A model generated the notes under the pieces. The model was not told the DNA's origin. It searched no databases and saw only the letters and a program-made list of their open reading frames with translations. This document shows, piece by piece, positions 9,592 to 19,061 of a DNA stretch of 64,000 nucleotides (positions within the stretch are counted from its first letter, which is position 1; each line of letters opens with the position of its first letter). Both the position numbers and the translations under genes were made by a program. The DNA comes from Flavobacteriales bacterium (GTDB taxonomy: Bacteria > Bacteroidota > Bacteroidia > Flavobacteriales_D > Sanyastnellaceae): positions 186,001-250,000 of the forward strand of contig JAIXWX010000034.1 in assembly GCA_027491075.1 (NCBI GenBank), in the 5' to 3' direction.

Positions 9592-10590
9592 CTAGAGCCT
9601 AAAACTCAATCCTAATCCTAGTACAAATTTGGATTGAAGACCTGGACCAGGGTTGGTTGGCGTTTGCGTAGCATCATCGAAATCACGGAAAACCGTAGTA
9701 TTATCATCATAAATCCAATGTGCGAAAATGGTTGTGGTCAACCAATCATTCGTTTTCATAGAAATGAGGTTTTGCCAGTTTAAATCCACATTTTGGGGGT
9801 CTTCCAAATAGTTTGAATACAATTCAAGACGAGAAGACCAAGTGACATTTTTCATAATGGTCTTGAGATACTGCACGCGCAGGTACGCACCAATTTCCGT
9901 TCTAAAATTCTGACCTTCTCTTAACACGACTAATTCACCAAAATCATTAACCCCTACCTCTCCTTTTTCAACTCCAAATGCGCCTTGAGCAGCAAGAATG
10001 TCGTCTCTAACAATTATTCCACGGTAGGTGATAGGAGATATGAAAACAGTCAGGTCTTTATTAGGGATGTAGTCCATACCTAGAGAGCCAAGTGCAAAAG
10101 CTGGCGCAAGGAAGTCGGAGATCTTGGGTAGGTCCCACAATGGTATCCCATTCGAACCTACCGCAAAACCAGGAGCCATTTGAGTTTTGAAGTTCAAAAG
10201 AGCTGCGTAATACCACTTACTGGATGCCTTTCGGCCGTATTTACTGGTTATATCTATTTTATCATCTGTTTTAATGGCACGCTCTCCAAGTCCCAAAAGC
10301 TGTAAACCATAGGCAAGGTCGAAAGTGTTTGCCCAGACGTTGTTGCCTTTTTTATAATTGATGTTGTAATTGACCAAAGAGGCTAGGTTTACCGCGTTAT
10401 TACCACCAGCAGCCCATTGATTGAGGTAGGTTGCAGCAGAATTAATGATAAGTGTTCCGCCTCTGGTCCAGCCAGAGTCTGCTACAGCAACGGTTTTCAT
10501 GGCTTTTTCTTCATCCGCAGTAGGGTTGATTTGTGTAAATGCCACGGAGGTGCTTAGGAAAGCACAACCCAGAATGAACAAGGTTTTCAT
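9592..10590 (-). CDS. DUF3078 exported outer-membrane-type protein
   Basis: 332 residues with a clear signal peptide ending AFTQ (residue 20). The body matches the DUF3078 family: GWTRGGTLIINSAATYLNQW early on, then NTFDLAYGLQLLG and alternating amphipathic strands ending in GLGLSFRL, as expected of a small outer-membrane beta barrel. The function of DUF3078 is not established. The gene stands alone, with a perfect TAAATTTG -7 element about 77 bp upstream of its ATG. The leader holds ACCAAAACC just before the start. Confidence 0.88.
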   Translation of the reverse strand: MKTLFILGCAFLSTSVAFTQINPTADEEKAMKTVAVADSGWTRGGTLIINSAATYLNQWAAGGNNAVNLASLVNYNINYKKGNNVWANTFDLAYGLQLLGLGERAIKTDDKIDITSKYGRKASSKWYYAALLNFKTQMAPGFAVGSNGIPLWDLPKISDFLAPAFALGSLGMDYIPNKDLTVFISPITYRGIIVRDDILAAQGAFGVEKGEVGVNDFGELVVLREGQNFRTEIGAYLRVQYLKTIMKNVTWSSRLELYSNYLEDPQNVDLNWQNLISMKTNDWLTTTIFAHWIYDDNTTVFRDFDDATQTPTNPGPGLQSKFVLGLGLSFRL

Positions 10591-10666
10591 AAGGTTGGTT
10601 TTGGTATGTGTTTAATAAAGCAAGTTCTTAAAATTCTTTTCTGAAGAAGAGTTTTAAAAACACGGG

Positions 10667-10674
10667 CAAATTTA
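10667..10674 (-). promoter_or_regulatory. -7 element of the DUF3078 gene
   Basis: On the minus strand this reads TAAATTTG, a perfect TAnnTTTG match. It predicts an A/T-rich 5' leader of about 70 nt before the ATG at 10590. Confidence 0.5.
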
Positions 10675-10735
10675 GGTTGCAGGTTTGAGAAATCTGCGAT
10701 TCCCCACACAAATCTTGGATGTACCGCAAATGGTG

Positions 10736-11110
10736 TTACAACTGTTTTTCAGGAACAGGTTCATTAAGAGAGCGGTGAGTAGAAAACTCAATGCTCAATC
10801 TATCTGAGAATTTTTTAAGTTGTATTTTGAGACTTAAGTCTGGGGAGTGATGAAGAACCTTTGGAAAACAGCCAGCGATTTCAAGAAGTATCCCTCCTAG
10901 ATATAAAGCGGTTTTAGATTGTATATGATCCTTGCTATGTTCTAATTCGAAGGTCATAAAGTGGTCCCATTCTTTGTGAATCTCTGAGAGTCGAAGAAGA
11001 AAATAGCTACAATTGATGCCAACCTCACTTGTACTTTGCTGCAGTATCTCTTGAATACCAGCAAGGAAGTATTCATTCGTAGAAAGAATTGACGAATCGA
11101 AAGCCCTCAA
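10736..11110 (-). CDS. Hypothetical protein, no recognised family
   Basis: 124-residue open frame from a TTG codon; there is no in-frame ATG near its 5' end, so the start is uncertain. The sequence is mostly helical with regular Leu/Ile spacing (EILQQSTSEVG, YFLLRLSEIHKEWDHFM), no signal peptide and no membrane segment, and has two Cys (near residues 34 and 81). I do not recognise the family. It stands alone between the DUF3078 gene and the divergent PAS-like gene. Coding potential is supported by amino-acid composition and by the absence of a better frame, but this could be a spurious ORF. Confidence 0.45.
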   Translation of the reverse strand: MRAFDSSILSTNEYFLAGIQEILQQSTSEVGINCSYFLLRLSEIHKEWDHFMTFELEHSKDHIQSKTALYLGGILLEIAGCFPKVLHHSPDLSLKIQLKKFSDRLSIEFSTHRSLNEPVPEKQL

Positions 11111-11320
11111 AAAACATTTATTTTTTATCCTGAAGCTAGTTATGGAAATTATCCATGACCTGAATTAACAGAATGCGAATGGAATTTTAACTTTTAGTGA
11201 ACTGCAACTCGAAAAATTCGAGAAGGTTTAAAAAAAAATAAAAATTGAGTAACGACTATGTGGTTTTCATTAGAAATTTGGTTCTCAAGAAATACAACTT
11301 GGACAAAATTCTTGACTCTC

Positions 11321-12427
11321 ATGACTGACAAACTCTATATTGCACGCGTTGGTGACCGTATCGTCTTTCCCACTTGGAGATCATTGTTTCATTCTCTTTA
11401 CCATTCGGAGGAGGGGCGTTTTCTAAATGTCCCCGATTGTAAATCCGTCATCAATAGTGTTCTGGAGAAAGTGGAGGCAGTGCGTTTGACGGAGACTACT
11501 TTTGTACCTGGACTGTCAATGCGTTTTGTATTGGAAGGCGCTGCAGAATATCAGCCAGGAGTTCCCATTCAACAAGTGAATAACTTTTTGAATGGTTTCA
11601 ATTTTGGCTCCAATGAATTTCACACGATATATGATATTCCAACCTCGACTTATAGCTTTATTTCTCCGAAACTGGAAGATATATTAGGAATTTCACAACG
11701 TGACTTCACCCTACCCAATTTATACGGAAACTTACCAGGAGGTATGCATCATCCTAGTGATGTGTTTCATGCGGTGAGATGGGGAAACCTAGCTTATGTA
11801 GTTTTCGGAATTCCAGGATTTAGGTTCCGTGCCAACGAGGATCATTACTTAATAAAGCACAGAATTCGAGTGTCAGATAGTTGCATTAAACCACTTGCTA
11901 ACTCTGAATATGTGATGATTGAGAAGCGTTGTTATTTGTGCAATGATATTATCAGCGGAGATAAATTAAGACCTTCTATGCACCTGGACCGTTGGACGGT
12001 TCTGGACAACGAGCGCAATCATTTTGTGCGACCTCAGTTTGTAACTACGCCCGATCAAAGTGCAGTGATGAATGCTGTATTGTATTTGTTGAATGCACTA
12101 CTATTAAATGTACCAACGAAGTTTATTCTTTTTATGAATGAACGCATGGATACTGATCGAAATAAAGCAGTGGCCGTGCGTGTAAGTGAAAAAATGGAGA
12201 GGTACGCAAGGGTCAAACCAGATATTGATGACCAAAAGGTAGCGGATTGTTTCGCGAAGACCATTCGAGCGAAAATGAGCGACCTGATTCATATCTGGGA
12301 ACCAACTGCAGAAGGTCACTCGGTGAAGACAGATGCTGAAGCGGTTCGAACTGCTCAAAAGCTAGGGCTACTTCCCATTCCTTTATTGGTAGAACGTCTG
12401 TTGTATCAAGGTATAAGCGAGCTCTGA
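11321..12427 (+). CDS. PAS-like sensor/regulator-type orphan protein
   Basis: About 368 residues from the ATG at 11321; the frame is also open from an ATG at 11258, which would add 21 residues. The centre (TYSFISPKLEDILGI ... GMHHPSDVFHAVRWG ... FRFRANEDHYLIKHRIRV) has the look of a PAS fold like those in Bacteroidota LuxR-type regulators, where a MHPDD-like segment follows the core. The C-terminal third shows no recognisable LuxR helix-turn-helix, kinase or GGDEF domain; it is helical and ends LPIPLLVERLLYQG. No signal peptide or membrane segments, so probably cytoplasmic. It converges on the RlpA-like gene with no space between the stop codons. Function unknown; the PAS call is inference from pattern. 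Confidence 0.6.
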   Translation: MTDKLYIARVGDRIVFPTWRSLFHSLYHSEEGRFLNVPDCKSVINSVLEKVEAVRLTETTFVPGLSMRFVLEGAAEYQPGVPIQQVNNFLNGFNFGSNEFHTIYDIPTSTYSFISPKLEDILGISQRDFTLPNLYGNLPGGMHHPSDVFHAVRWGNLAYVVFGIPGFRFRANEDHYLIKHRIRVSDSCIKPLANSEYVMIEKRCYLCNDIISGDKLRPSMHLDRWTVLDNERNHFVRPQFVTTPDQSAVMNAVLYLLNALLLNVPTKFILFMNERMDTDRNKAVAVRVSEKMERYARVKPDIDDQKVADCFAKTIRAKMSDLIHIWEPTAEGHSVKTDAEAVRTAQKLGLLPIPLLVERLLYQGISEL

Positions 12428-13195
12428 TTAAGGACAAAAACGCGATTTAAGATTTTCAATCTTTGTTTTTTCTTCTTCGGAAGCTAAGGCTAAGTATTCC
12501 GTGCTGATTATAGCAGCTGTTTCGCATTCTGATGCATGATAAAGACAAAAAACGTAGTTCCAAAGGTCTGCTGGAGTGGATAAACCGCTTTTATGGAACT
12601 TACTGTAATTTTCTATAGCAAACCTTAGTTGTTGCTTTGAATAAGTTGTATCGGTATTTTGAAAGACGCAATGACCGGCATAGTAATTCATAGCCAAGTC
12701 ACGAAAATAATACATAAGATTTTTGTCAATCTTTGCAGTATCTAGTTGTAGAAGTTTTTCTCTTTCTGAAAAGATCAGAGTGCTGTCTAAACGACAACTC
12801 AATTTAATTTCTTCCCTTCTCCAAAGCGTATAGTCAGATGCAATGCTATCATGGTGAATTTTTTCTATGGTCACTTTTGTCAGTCCTTTTCGAATGAAGT
12901 TGAGTTGTTCTGCAGCTCTTTCTGTAAGGTCAATCATTCTTTTTGAACTCCCCGGTAGTCTATCATTTATTTTTACAATTACTACGCTATCATTGCTCAA
13001 ATTGGTCACTCTTACCAATGTTCCAAAAGGCAAAGTCTTGTGGGCAGCAGTAAGGCCACGCTGACGAAAAATCTCTCCGCTACTGGTTTTTCTACCTTCA
13101 AATTTATCTGCATAATAGCTCGCTATTCCTGTTGAAGTTTGAGAGTTAACTAGGATAGCGATGCAACTCAACCAAATGAAAAGTAGCTCTTTCAT
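12428..13195 (-). CDS. RlpA-like double-psi beta-barrel protein
   Basis: 255 residues. Signal peptide ending VNSQ (residue 19), then a DPBB/RlpA domain: GIASYYADKFEGRKTSSGE, AAHKTLPFGTLVRVTNL and INDRLPGSSKRMIDLT are the diagnostic segments. RlpA proteins are septal or envelope lytic transglycosylases acting on denuded peptidoglycan in some bacteria; activity here is unproven. The C-terminal half (about residues 120-255) is helical and unlike the SPOR domain of classical RlpA. It starts 18 bp after the AsmA-like gene, so the two are probably co-transcribed. Confidence 0.85.
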   Translation of the reverse strand: MKELLFIWLSCIAILVNSQTSTGIASYYADKFEGRKTSSGEIFRQRGLTAAHKTLPFGTLVRVTNLSNDSVVIVKINDRLPGSSKRMIDLTERAAEQLNFIRKGLTKVTIEKIHHDSIASDYTLWRREEIKLSCRLDSTLIFSEREKLLQLDTAKIDKNLMYYFRDLAMNYYAGHCVFQNTDTTYSKQQLRFAIENYSKFHKSGLSTPADLWNYVFCLYHASECETAAIISTEYLALASEEEKTKIENLKSRFCP

Positions 13196-13213
13196 AGAGG
13201 GAAGTTACTGAAT

Positions 13214-16200
13214 TTATTTAAGATCCTTTCGCTTCACGAGAGAAACTTGGAAATCCTCAGGGGTGCCCTTTATTCTCAGATTGACAAAGCGCGTTCTCTT
13301 ACCTTGATCAGCGCGCTGAATGTTGTCTGTTTTTTCGGAATCTGCCTCTGATTCTGCTTCTTCCTTTCTTCTTCCAAAAAGTTTGGATGAGGCAACTTGC
13401 GTGACCATTTGCCAGGGAACACGCACAATGTAATCCATGTTCATGCTCATGTCTTGCTTACCACTGAGTTCCATAAATCCAATAGAGGAATTGATTTTCA
13501 TAATAGGAAACTCAAGCAATCCATTCGTTAAGGTAAGTTGGTTGCTCAACGTGTCGAAGGCGACTCTATTGAGATTCTTATCAGCGAAATATTCGCTCAT
13601 TGCTTGAAGCATCGCGTAATTGTCTAATCGTCCTTCCACAACTCGGATGTCCATATTTAACTTCGACTCTTCGATTATGGGAATTAGATCTCGATGCACT
13701 CGGATGTTGCCTCGAATGGTTCCAGAAATTTTACCATGAAGGTTTTCGGATAGAATCATGTCTTGTCCGAAATTATCAAACTTGAACATCAGTTTATCAA
13801 GGTCTACATTTTCTACTTTTAACTCTGGACTTAAGTAGATCTTGTTTGGATCGCTTCCATTGAAATATCCTGTCATGTCAAATGAACCATCTGCGGCATT
13901 GCACTTCATTTCATCAACATAGATATAATGTTCAGGGGTGGTTCTTAGTTTTGTTTTGAAATTTTTAATCAAATACTTGTGATAGTTCAAGCTTCCAATT
14001 TCGAGGTTGAAAGTCATGTCAGTAAATGGAACTTCATAAATATTGAATCCCGTTTCGTGCGCCGGTGCAGCATTGGAATTACTGGATGAGGCTGTTTGTG
14101 TTGGAGCATTTGGACTTTGGTAATTGAAGAGCTGGTCAAAATCTAGACGTTGTGATTTTAAGGAAAAGAAGTTGTTTCTCTTTTTTAATTCCGGGTTTTT
14201 ACCGAGATAATAATGCAGTGAGGTTTTGAAATCTGTATTCCCAAGTTGACCAGAAAAGTTTTCTACCATGAGATTTTCTTCTTCATAATGAACCCGACCC
14301 ATAAAATTTTCGAATTTCATAGGGTGAAATTTCATTCGTCCGTTGAAACCGTCTAAATAAAAATCTACGCTGTGTAACGAGTCTTTGAAGTGCATGTCTG
14401 CATGCCCTGTAATTTTTAAGTTTCGAAACTCTTCCCTGCGATAATCTTCGGGAATGTAGTTCTCGCCTCCATAACTAAAAACGTCGTATAAACTTAAGAA
14501 TCCAGAGGTAAGATCAAATTCCACTCTTGTATCACCCATAGCGGTTTCTGCAAACCATAGGTCATAGTTTTTGAGTCTTCCACTAAAGAAGAAATCACTT
14601 TTATCTATCATGCCTTTAAAGTCGATTACTCTAAAGTCTTCTTCTTCGATGAAGACATCCGCGTGAAAATCATGCAGGGTGTGTGGATACTTTTCCAAAT
14701 CTGCAAAAAGATTGTCTATAAAGAATTCTCCGATGGGCAAGTTTGGAGATTCAGTCATCTTCTTTGCCGAAGTATTGAAGTGCGCTTTGAAGCTTAGATT
14801 TTTTATTTTTTCTTCCGTTGCGCTGTCACTGAGTTGTTGCAGATTAAGGAAGTTCGATGCTACATCCATTTGAATCGTTACAGGAATATCTGTATGATGA
14901 ATGATTGCTGGTAGGTCAGATATGCTTCCCTTTATTTTTAAATCAGATTCTCCTACATCTACATTGAGGTACTCAATCTTTGCTTCGTGTCCAGTCATTT
15001 CGGCATATACATCAATATCCTCTATAGGAAGGCCATAGGCATTTGTAGCAAAACTTAAATTTTCAATTTTTAACTGAGTAAAGTAAGACTCATTGAATCG
15101 TTCTATACTTTTTTCGGGCTGATCGAGATCGATAATGTCTCGGAAATTCATCACTAGATTGATTTTGCCTTTTAAATCAGAGAGATTTTTTAGGTCAAAA
15201 AACTTTGCGAGAAATTCCAACTGAAAGTCGGATTGAAGTTGGAGATTGATGTCGGGGGTTTCGAAGTTTTTTACTATTAGATTACCAGAAAATGTTCCAG
15301 CTTCGGGTTTGGCAGAAAAATTTTGTAGACCAAATTCCATGGTCGATGGGTTTCTGAGTTCACCGTTGGTGAAGTAGCCAGTAAAGTTGAGATCGTCTAG
15401 TTTTTTGTTGGCTTCTGCATTATTGAAAAAACCATTTTCGCATCCAAATCGAGCGAATACAGCGGGAGTGTTTCCATTAATAGATTTTCCTTTTATACTG
15501 GTTTCAAAGAAGACTTTTCCACGATTTTCATACTTTTTCAAAGTAGGCTTCAACTCGTCAGGAGCCATGGCCATAAACAATTCAAAGTCTGGTTTGCTTC
15601 CTTGAAATAGAAGGTCAAGGGCTACATCATTTTTAAAATCCACGCTTCCATTGATGTTGAAGAAGGCCTCCTCCAAACGAGCAGTGGTGGGATTAATATA
15701 GAGTTTATCTTCGATTTTGTTGTAGTTTAGATCGGTATCAATTCCGAAGCTCTTATTTTTTACGAAAGTGGTGTCTCCTTCTAGAATGAGGGTTATATCA
15801 AACTCTGATTCCAAATCGATTTCGATGTTGTCTTTGGTAGATTTGAATCCTGTTTGTGTATTTTGAAGATACAAATCGGCTAACAGCATATTCGACTGAT
15901 TGAGCTTGCTGACATGTACATTTTGTACTACGATTTTCTTCAGATTCAAGGGGATTTCTTCGGAGCTCGTACTAGTGTCTGTTACAGATGAAATCGCTCT
16001 GATGATATTCATTTCTCCGAGCGTGTCTTGCACTATGTCGATGTAGCCATCTTTGAACTTTAAACTCTTAATTTCCATTTTCCCTGTGGTCATGGTCCAC
16101 AAATCAAAACCCACATAAGAATCAGCAAAGTGCAGAATGGGCGACTCATTGAGTGCTTTAGTCTCATAGATTTTTAAATTTTCCAGATCAATGCTTATAT

Positions 16201-16417
16201 AGGGAAAACTCTGGAAGAATGAAATATGAGAATCGCTGAGTTCAACTTTTCCGTTGAAGTCTGAATTTAGTTCTAATAACAATTCCTTGACAATGATATC
16301 CTGTCGATAGTGCAAGTATATAGCGGCAGTAGAGATTATTAATACTGGAAGGAGCAACACTGTTGCAGAGAAACCCCACCAGAATTTTTTTCTTTTATAA
16401 AAAGGTATTTTCATCAT
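13214..16417 (-). CDS. AsmA-like C-terminal-domain protein (bridge-like envelope protein)
   Basis: 1,067 residues. An N-terminal basic stretch (FYKRKKFWW) and one membrane helix (about residues 13-35) are followed by a very long beta-rich periplasmic domain. The opening matches AsmA family proteins (FNGKVELSDSHISFFQSFP, then SIDLENLKIYE), and the region near residues 900-1000 (GTIRGNIRVHRDLIP, LSGKQDMSMNMDYIVRVPWQ) matches the AsmA-like C-terminal domain. Family members such as AsmA, TamB and YhdP form hydrophobic-groove bridges for lipid transport between membranes or affect outer-membrane assembly. The start is the first of two adjacent ATGs. The RlpA-like gene follows at 18 bp, suggesting an envelope operon. 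Confidence 0.87.
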   Translation of the reverse strand: MMKIPFYKRKKFWWGFSATVLLLPVLIISTAAIYLHYRQDIIVKELLLELNSDFNGKVELSDSHISFFQSFPYISIDLENLKIYETKALNESPILHFADSYVGFDLWTMTTGKMEIKSLKFKDGYIDIVQDTLGEMNIIRAISSVTDTSTSSEEIPLNLKKIVVQNVHVSKLNQSNMLLADLYLQNTQTGFKSTKDNIEIDLESEFDITLILEGDTTFVKNKSFGIDTDLNYNKIEDKLYINPTTARLEEAFFNINGSVDFKNDVALDLLFQGSKPDFELFMAMAPDELKPTLKKYENRGKVFFETSIKGKSINGNTPAVFARFGCENGFFNNAEANKKLDDLNFTGYFTNGELRNPSTMEFGLQNFSAKPEAGTFSGNLIVKNFETPDINLQLQSDFQLEFLAKFFDLKNLSDLKGKINLVMNFRDIIDLDQPEKSIERFNESYFTQLKIENLSFATNAYGLPIEDIDVYAEMTGHEAKIEYLNVDVGESDLKIKGSISDLPAIIHHTDIPVTIQMDVASNFLNLQQLSDSATEEKIKNLSFKAHFNTSAKKMTESPNLPIGEFFIDNLFADLEKYPHTLHDFHADVFIEEEDFRVIDFKGMIDKSDFFFSGRLKNYDLWFAETAMGDTRVEFDLTSGFLSLYDVFSYGGENYIPEDYRREEFRNLKITGHADMHFKDSLHSVDFYLDGFNGRMKFHPMKFENFMGRVHYEEENLMVENFSGQLGNTDFKTSLHYYLGKNPELKKRNNFFSLKSQRLDFDQLFNYQSPNAPTQTASSSNSNAAPAHETGFNIYEVPFTDMTFNLEIGSLNYHKYLIKNFKTKLRTTPEHYIYVDEMKCNAADGSFDMTGYFNGSDPNKIYLSPELKVENVDLDKLMFKFDNFGQDMILSENLHGKISGTIRGNIRVHRDLIPIIEESKLNMDIRVVEGRLDNYAMLQAMSEYFADKNLNRVAFDTLSNQLTLTNGLLEFPIMKINSSIGFMELSGKQDMSMNMDYIVRVPWQMVTQVASSKLFGRRKEEAESEADSEKTDNIQRADQGKRTRFVNLRIKGTPEDFQVSLVKRKDLK

Positions 16418-16484
16418 TCGAATTTGTGTCTAACAGCACTTGTGCGAAATTAGCATAGTTTATTTTCTCTTGGTACGATTGCTT

Positions 16485-16492
16485 TATTTTTG
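16485..16492 (+). promoter_or_regulatory. -7 element of dtd
   Basis: TATTTTTG, a perfect TAnnTTTG match, lies 4 bp before the dtd ATG. It has the same spacing as at murF, tyrS and the SDR gene. Confidence 0.55.
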
Positions 16493-16496
16493 ATTT

Positions 16497-16943
16497 ATGA
16501 AAGCAGTACTACAACGTGTGAATTTTTGTGAATTGCATGTGGGCGGTGATAAAATTTCATCTATCGGTCCAGGTTTACTCATCTTGCTTGGTATTCACGA
16601 GAAAGATAACGAGACCAGTGTGGAGAATTTAGTCTCCAAAGTACTGAAGATGCGGATTTTTTCTGATGACAATGGTAAGATGAATAAGAGTGTATTAGAT
16701 ATAATGGGGGAGGTGATGGTGGTAAGTCAGTTTACGTTGTATGCCGATACCAAGAAAGGCAATCGTCCATCATTTATTGAGGCCGCTCGCCCGGAGAAAG
16801 CTATTCCACTGTATGAGTTGTTCAAAAAGGAGTGTTCCCAACAGTTGGGCAAAGAAGTGGCAAGTGGTATTTTCGGTGCAGACATGAAGATTACTTTTCT
16901 AAATGATGGTCCAGTAACGATAATTGTAGAAGATAAAGGCTAA
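16497..16943 (+). CDS. dtd: D-aminoacyl-tRNA deacylase
   Basis: 148-residue DTD, which hydrolyses D-amino acids from mischarged tRNA and edits Gly-tRNA-Ala. Both active-site signatures are present: SQFTLYADTKKGNRPSF (SQFTL motif, near residues 76-80) and the C-terminal NDGPVTI (NxGPxT motif, near residues 136-141). Length matches the family (about 145-150). It is divergent from the AsmA-like gene, with a near-leaderless promoter, and ends at a bidirectional terminator shared with ahcY. Confidence 0.96.
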   Translation: MKAVLQRVNFCELHVGGDKISSIGPGLLILLGIHEKDNETSVENLVSKVLKMRIFSDDNGKMNKSVLDIMGEVMVVSQFTLYADTKKGNRPSFIEAARPEKAIPLYELFKKECSQQLGKEVASGIFGADMKITFLNDGPVTIIVEDKG

Positions 16944-16985
16944 AAAAAAAGACCATCAAGCTTTAGGCGAGATGGTCTTTTTATT
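16943..16985. terminator. Bidirectional terminator between dtd and ahcY
   Basis: AAAAAGACCATC and GATGGTCTTTTT form a long stem around a 13-base loop. The A-run on one side and T-run on the other allow it to work for both converging genes. Confidence 0.92.
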
Positions 16986-17000
16986 TTTTGTTATTAAATC

Positions 17001-18320
17001 TTAGTATCTGTAGGCGTCACTCTTGAATGGGCCATCCACTGCTACGCCGATATAATCTGCTTGGGCAGGAGTAAGTACATCCAATTCAACTCCAATTTTT
17101 TCTAAATGAAGCATTGCCACTTTCTCATCCAAATGCTTTGGCAATACATACACTTTATTTTCGTAGTTGTCGTGATTTTGCCACAATTCCAACTGAGCAA
17201 GTGTTTGGTTGGTAAAGCTATTACTCATAACGAAAGAAGGGTGACCAGTAGCACATCCTAGATTCACTAAGCGACCTTCAGCCAAAACGATGATATCCTT
17301 ACCGTCGATGGTATACTTGTCAACTTGTGGCTTGATGGTGTCCATGGTATTTCCGTAATTGCTATTCAACCACGCCATATCAATTTCATTGTCAAAGTGA
17401 CCAATGTTACAAACTACAGCATTGTGCTTCATTGCGCGGAAGTGACGTTCTACGATAATGTTGAAATTACCAGTAGCTGTAACAACGATATCAGCTTCTT
17501 TAATTGCAGTGTCCATCTTCTTTACTTCATAACCTTCCATAGCAGCCTGGAGCGCACAGATGGGGTCGATTTCAGTAACAATAACACGAACACCTGCATT
17601 GCGCAATGAATCCGCACTACCTTTACCTACATCGCCGTATCCAGCAACTACAGCTACTTTACCTGCCATCATCAAATCTGTTGCGCGACGCAAAGCATCA
17701 ACCAACGACTCACGACAACCGTATTTGTTATCAAACTTTGATTTGGTTACGCTATCGTTGATGTTGATAGCTGGGAGAAGCAAAGTGCCTTTCTTCTCAC
17801 GCTCTATCAAACGCAAAACTCCTGTTGTTGTCTCTTCAGAAATACCTCTGATCGCAGAAACGAGCTCTGGATATTTGTCGAAGACCATGTTGGTAAGATC
17901 CCCTCCGTCATCGAGGATCATATTCAAAGGCTGACCATCGGGAAACGCGTGGAGCGTTTGTTCGATGCACCAGTCAAATTCTTCATTGTTCATTCCTTTC
18001 CATGCAAAGACAGGGATGCCAGCAGCAGCGATTGCAGCAGCAGCGTGGTCTTGTGTAGAAAAAATGTTGCAAGAACTCCATGACACATCGGCTCCCAACT
18101 CAACAAGAGTTTCAATTAATACAGCCGTTTGAATGGTCATGTGAAGACAGCCTGCGATTCGGGCTCCTTTAAGAGGTTTGGATGGACCATACTCTTTACG
18201 GAGAGACATAAGACCTGGCATTTCAGCTTCAGCAAGCTTGATTTCTTTGCGTCCCCATTCTGCGAGACTCATGTCTTTAACTTTGTAATTCATCACCTTT
18301 ACAGTGGTTGCAGTACTCAT
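17001..18320 (-). CDS. ahcY: Adenosylhomocysteinase
   Basis: 439-residue NAD-dependent enzyme that splits S-adenosylhomocysteine into adenosine and homocysteine. Seen: [30 protein letters not shown], the [11 protein letters not shown] segment, [17 protein letters not shown], the NAD-binding [14 protein letters not shown], and the C-terminal KSDAYRY (usual form KPDHYRY). The frame extends upstream to 18362, but the ATG at 18320 (MSTATTVK) gives the normal N-terminus and follows a TATCTTTG -7 element by about 40 bp. Confidence 0.96.
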   Translation of the reverse strand: MSTATTVKVMNYKVKDMSLAEWGRKEIKLAEAEMPGLMSLRKEYGPSKPLKGARIAGCLHMTIQTAVLIETLVELGADVSWSSCNIFSTQDHAAAAIAAAGIPVFAWKGMNNEEFDWCIEQTLHAFPDGQPLNMILDDGGDLTNMVFDKYPELVSAIRGISEETTTGVLRLIEREKKGTLLLPAININDSVTKSKFDNKYGCRESLVDALRRATDLMMAGKVAVVAGYGDVGKGSADSLRNAGVRVIVTEIDPICALQAAMEGYEVKKMDTAIKEADIVVTATGNFNIIVERHFRAMKHNAVVCNIGHFDNEIDMAWLNSNYGNTMDTIKPQVDKYTIDGKDIIVLAEGRLVNLGCATGHPSFVMSNSFTNQTLAQLELWQNHDNYENKVYVLPKHLDEKVAMLHLEKIGVELDVLTPAQADYIGVAVDGPFKSDAYRY

Positions 18321-18359
18321 TTGTTTAATTTGTTTTATTAATCGCTTGAAAACGAGGTG

Positions 18360-18367
18360 CAAAGATA
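18360..18367 (-). promoter_or_regulatory. -7 element of ahcY
   Basis: The minus strand reads TATCTTTG, a perfect TAnnTTTG match. It predicts an A-rich leader of about 35 nt before the ATG at 18320. Confidence 0.55.
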
Positions 18368-18432
18368 TAAAAAAATCTATTTTGTTCGTTTAGCACCTTT
18401 ATCATAACCTTTGTGCCTGAATAAAAGTTCGT

Positions 18433-19053
18433 ATGCCTCTATTAATATATCAAAGTAATTCGAGCAATACCGGCCGTCTGTTGGTATGGAAGGCGTACGA
18501 ATCAATTCCTGAATTGGAAGCAATGGTAAAGTTTAGCTCCGAACTGGATAAACAGTACAGATCGCTCCATTTGGAGAAAAGAAAGCGGGAGTGGCTAGTC
18601 ACTAGAATTCTCTTGCAACTTGTGGCGCCTGATATGCAATTGAAATTTGCCCCTTCTGGCAAGCCCTATCTAGAAGGAAATCTCCATATAAGCATTTCGC
18701 ATTGCGGCGAATTGGCAGGTTTGCTTATCGCAGAGCACAACGTAGGCCTTGACATCCAAGGCGTAGATGAGAAGTTAGAGAAAATTTCCAAAAAGTTTTG
18801 CAACGAAAAGGAACTGAAGGTAGTGGCTTCAGAAAGACAGCCTTTAGAACTCTTAACGGTTATTTGGAGTGCAAAAGAGGCAATATTCAAGTATTTTGGA
18901 GAGCAGGTACATTTTGCCAAGGACATTCGAGTACGCCCCTTTCATCTTGTACAAGGAATTATCAAGGCTGAGTATTCTGGCGTTCATGGTAAGCAAACAT
19001 TCGTGCTTGAGCATGTAAGCCTGCGAGGGTATCACATTGTGATGACTTTATAG
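18433..19053 (+). CDS. 4'-phosphopantetheinyl transferase superfamily protein
   Basis: 206 residues, the size of Sfp/AcpT-type enzymes, which move phosphopantetheine from CoA to a carrier-protein serine. Seen: KFAPSGKPYL, SISHCGELAG, the Mg-binding VGLDIQ (usual VGIDIE/Q) and WSAKEAIFKYFG, the signature of the superfamily. The carrier partner is not in the window, so it could serve fatty-acid ACP or a secondary pathway. It is followed 8 bp later by the ClC gene, possibly as one transcript. Confidence 0.9.
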   Translation: MPLLIYQSNSSNTGRLLVWKAYESIPELEAMVKFSSELDKQYRSLHLEKRKREWLVTRILLQLVAPDMQLKFAPSGKPYLEGNLHISISHCGELAGLLIAEHNVGLDIQGVDEKLEKISKKFCNEKELKVVASERQPLELLTVIWSAKEAIFKYFGEQVHFAKDIRVRPFHLVQGIIKAEYSGVHGKQTFVLEHVSLRGYHIVMTL

Positions 19054-19061
19054 CATTTCTC

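Noticed and set aside
17560-17934. 124-codon open frame on the plus strand inside ahcY
   Set aside because: It is antisense to the NAD-binding core of ahcY, with no own start signals.
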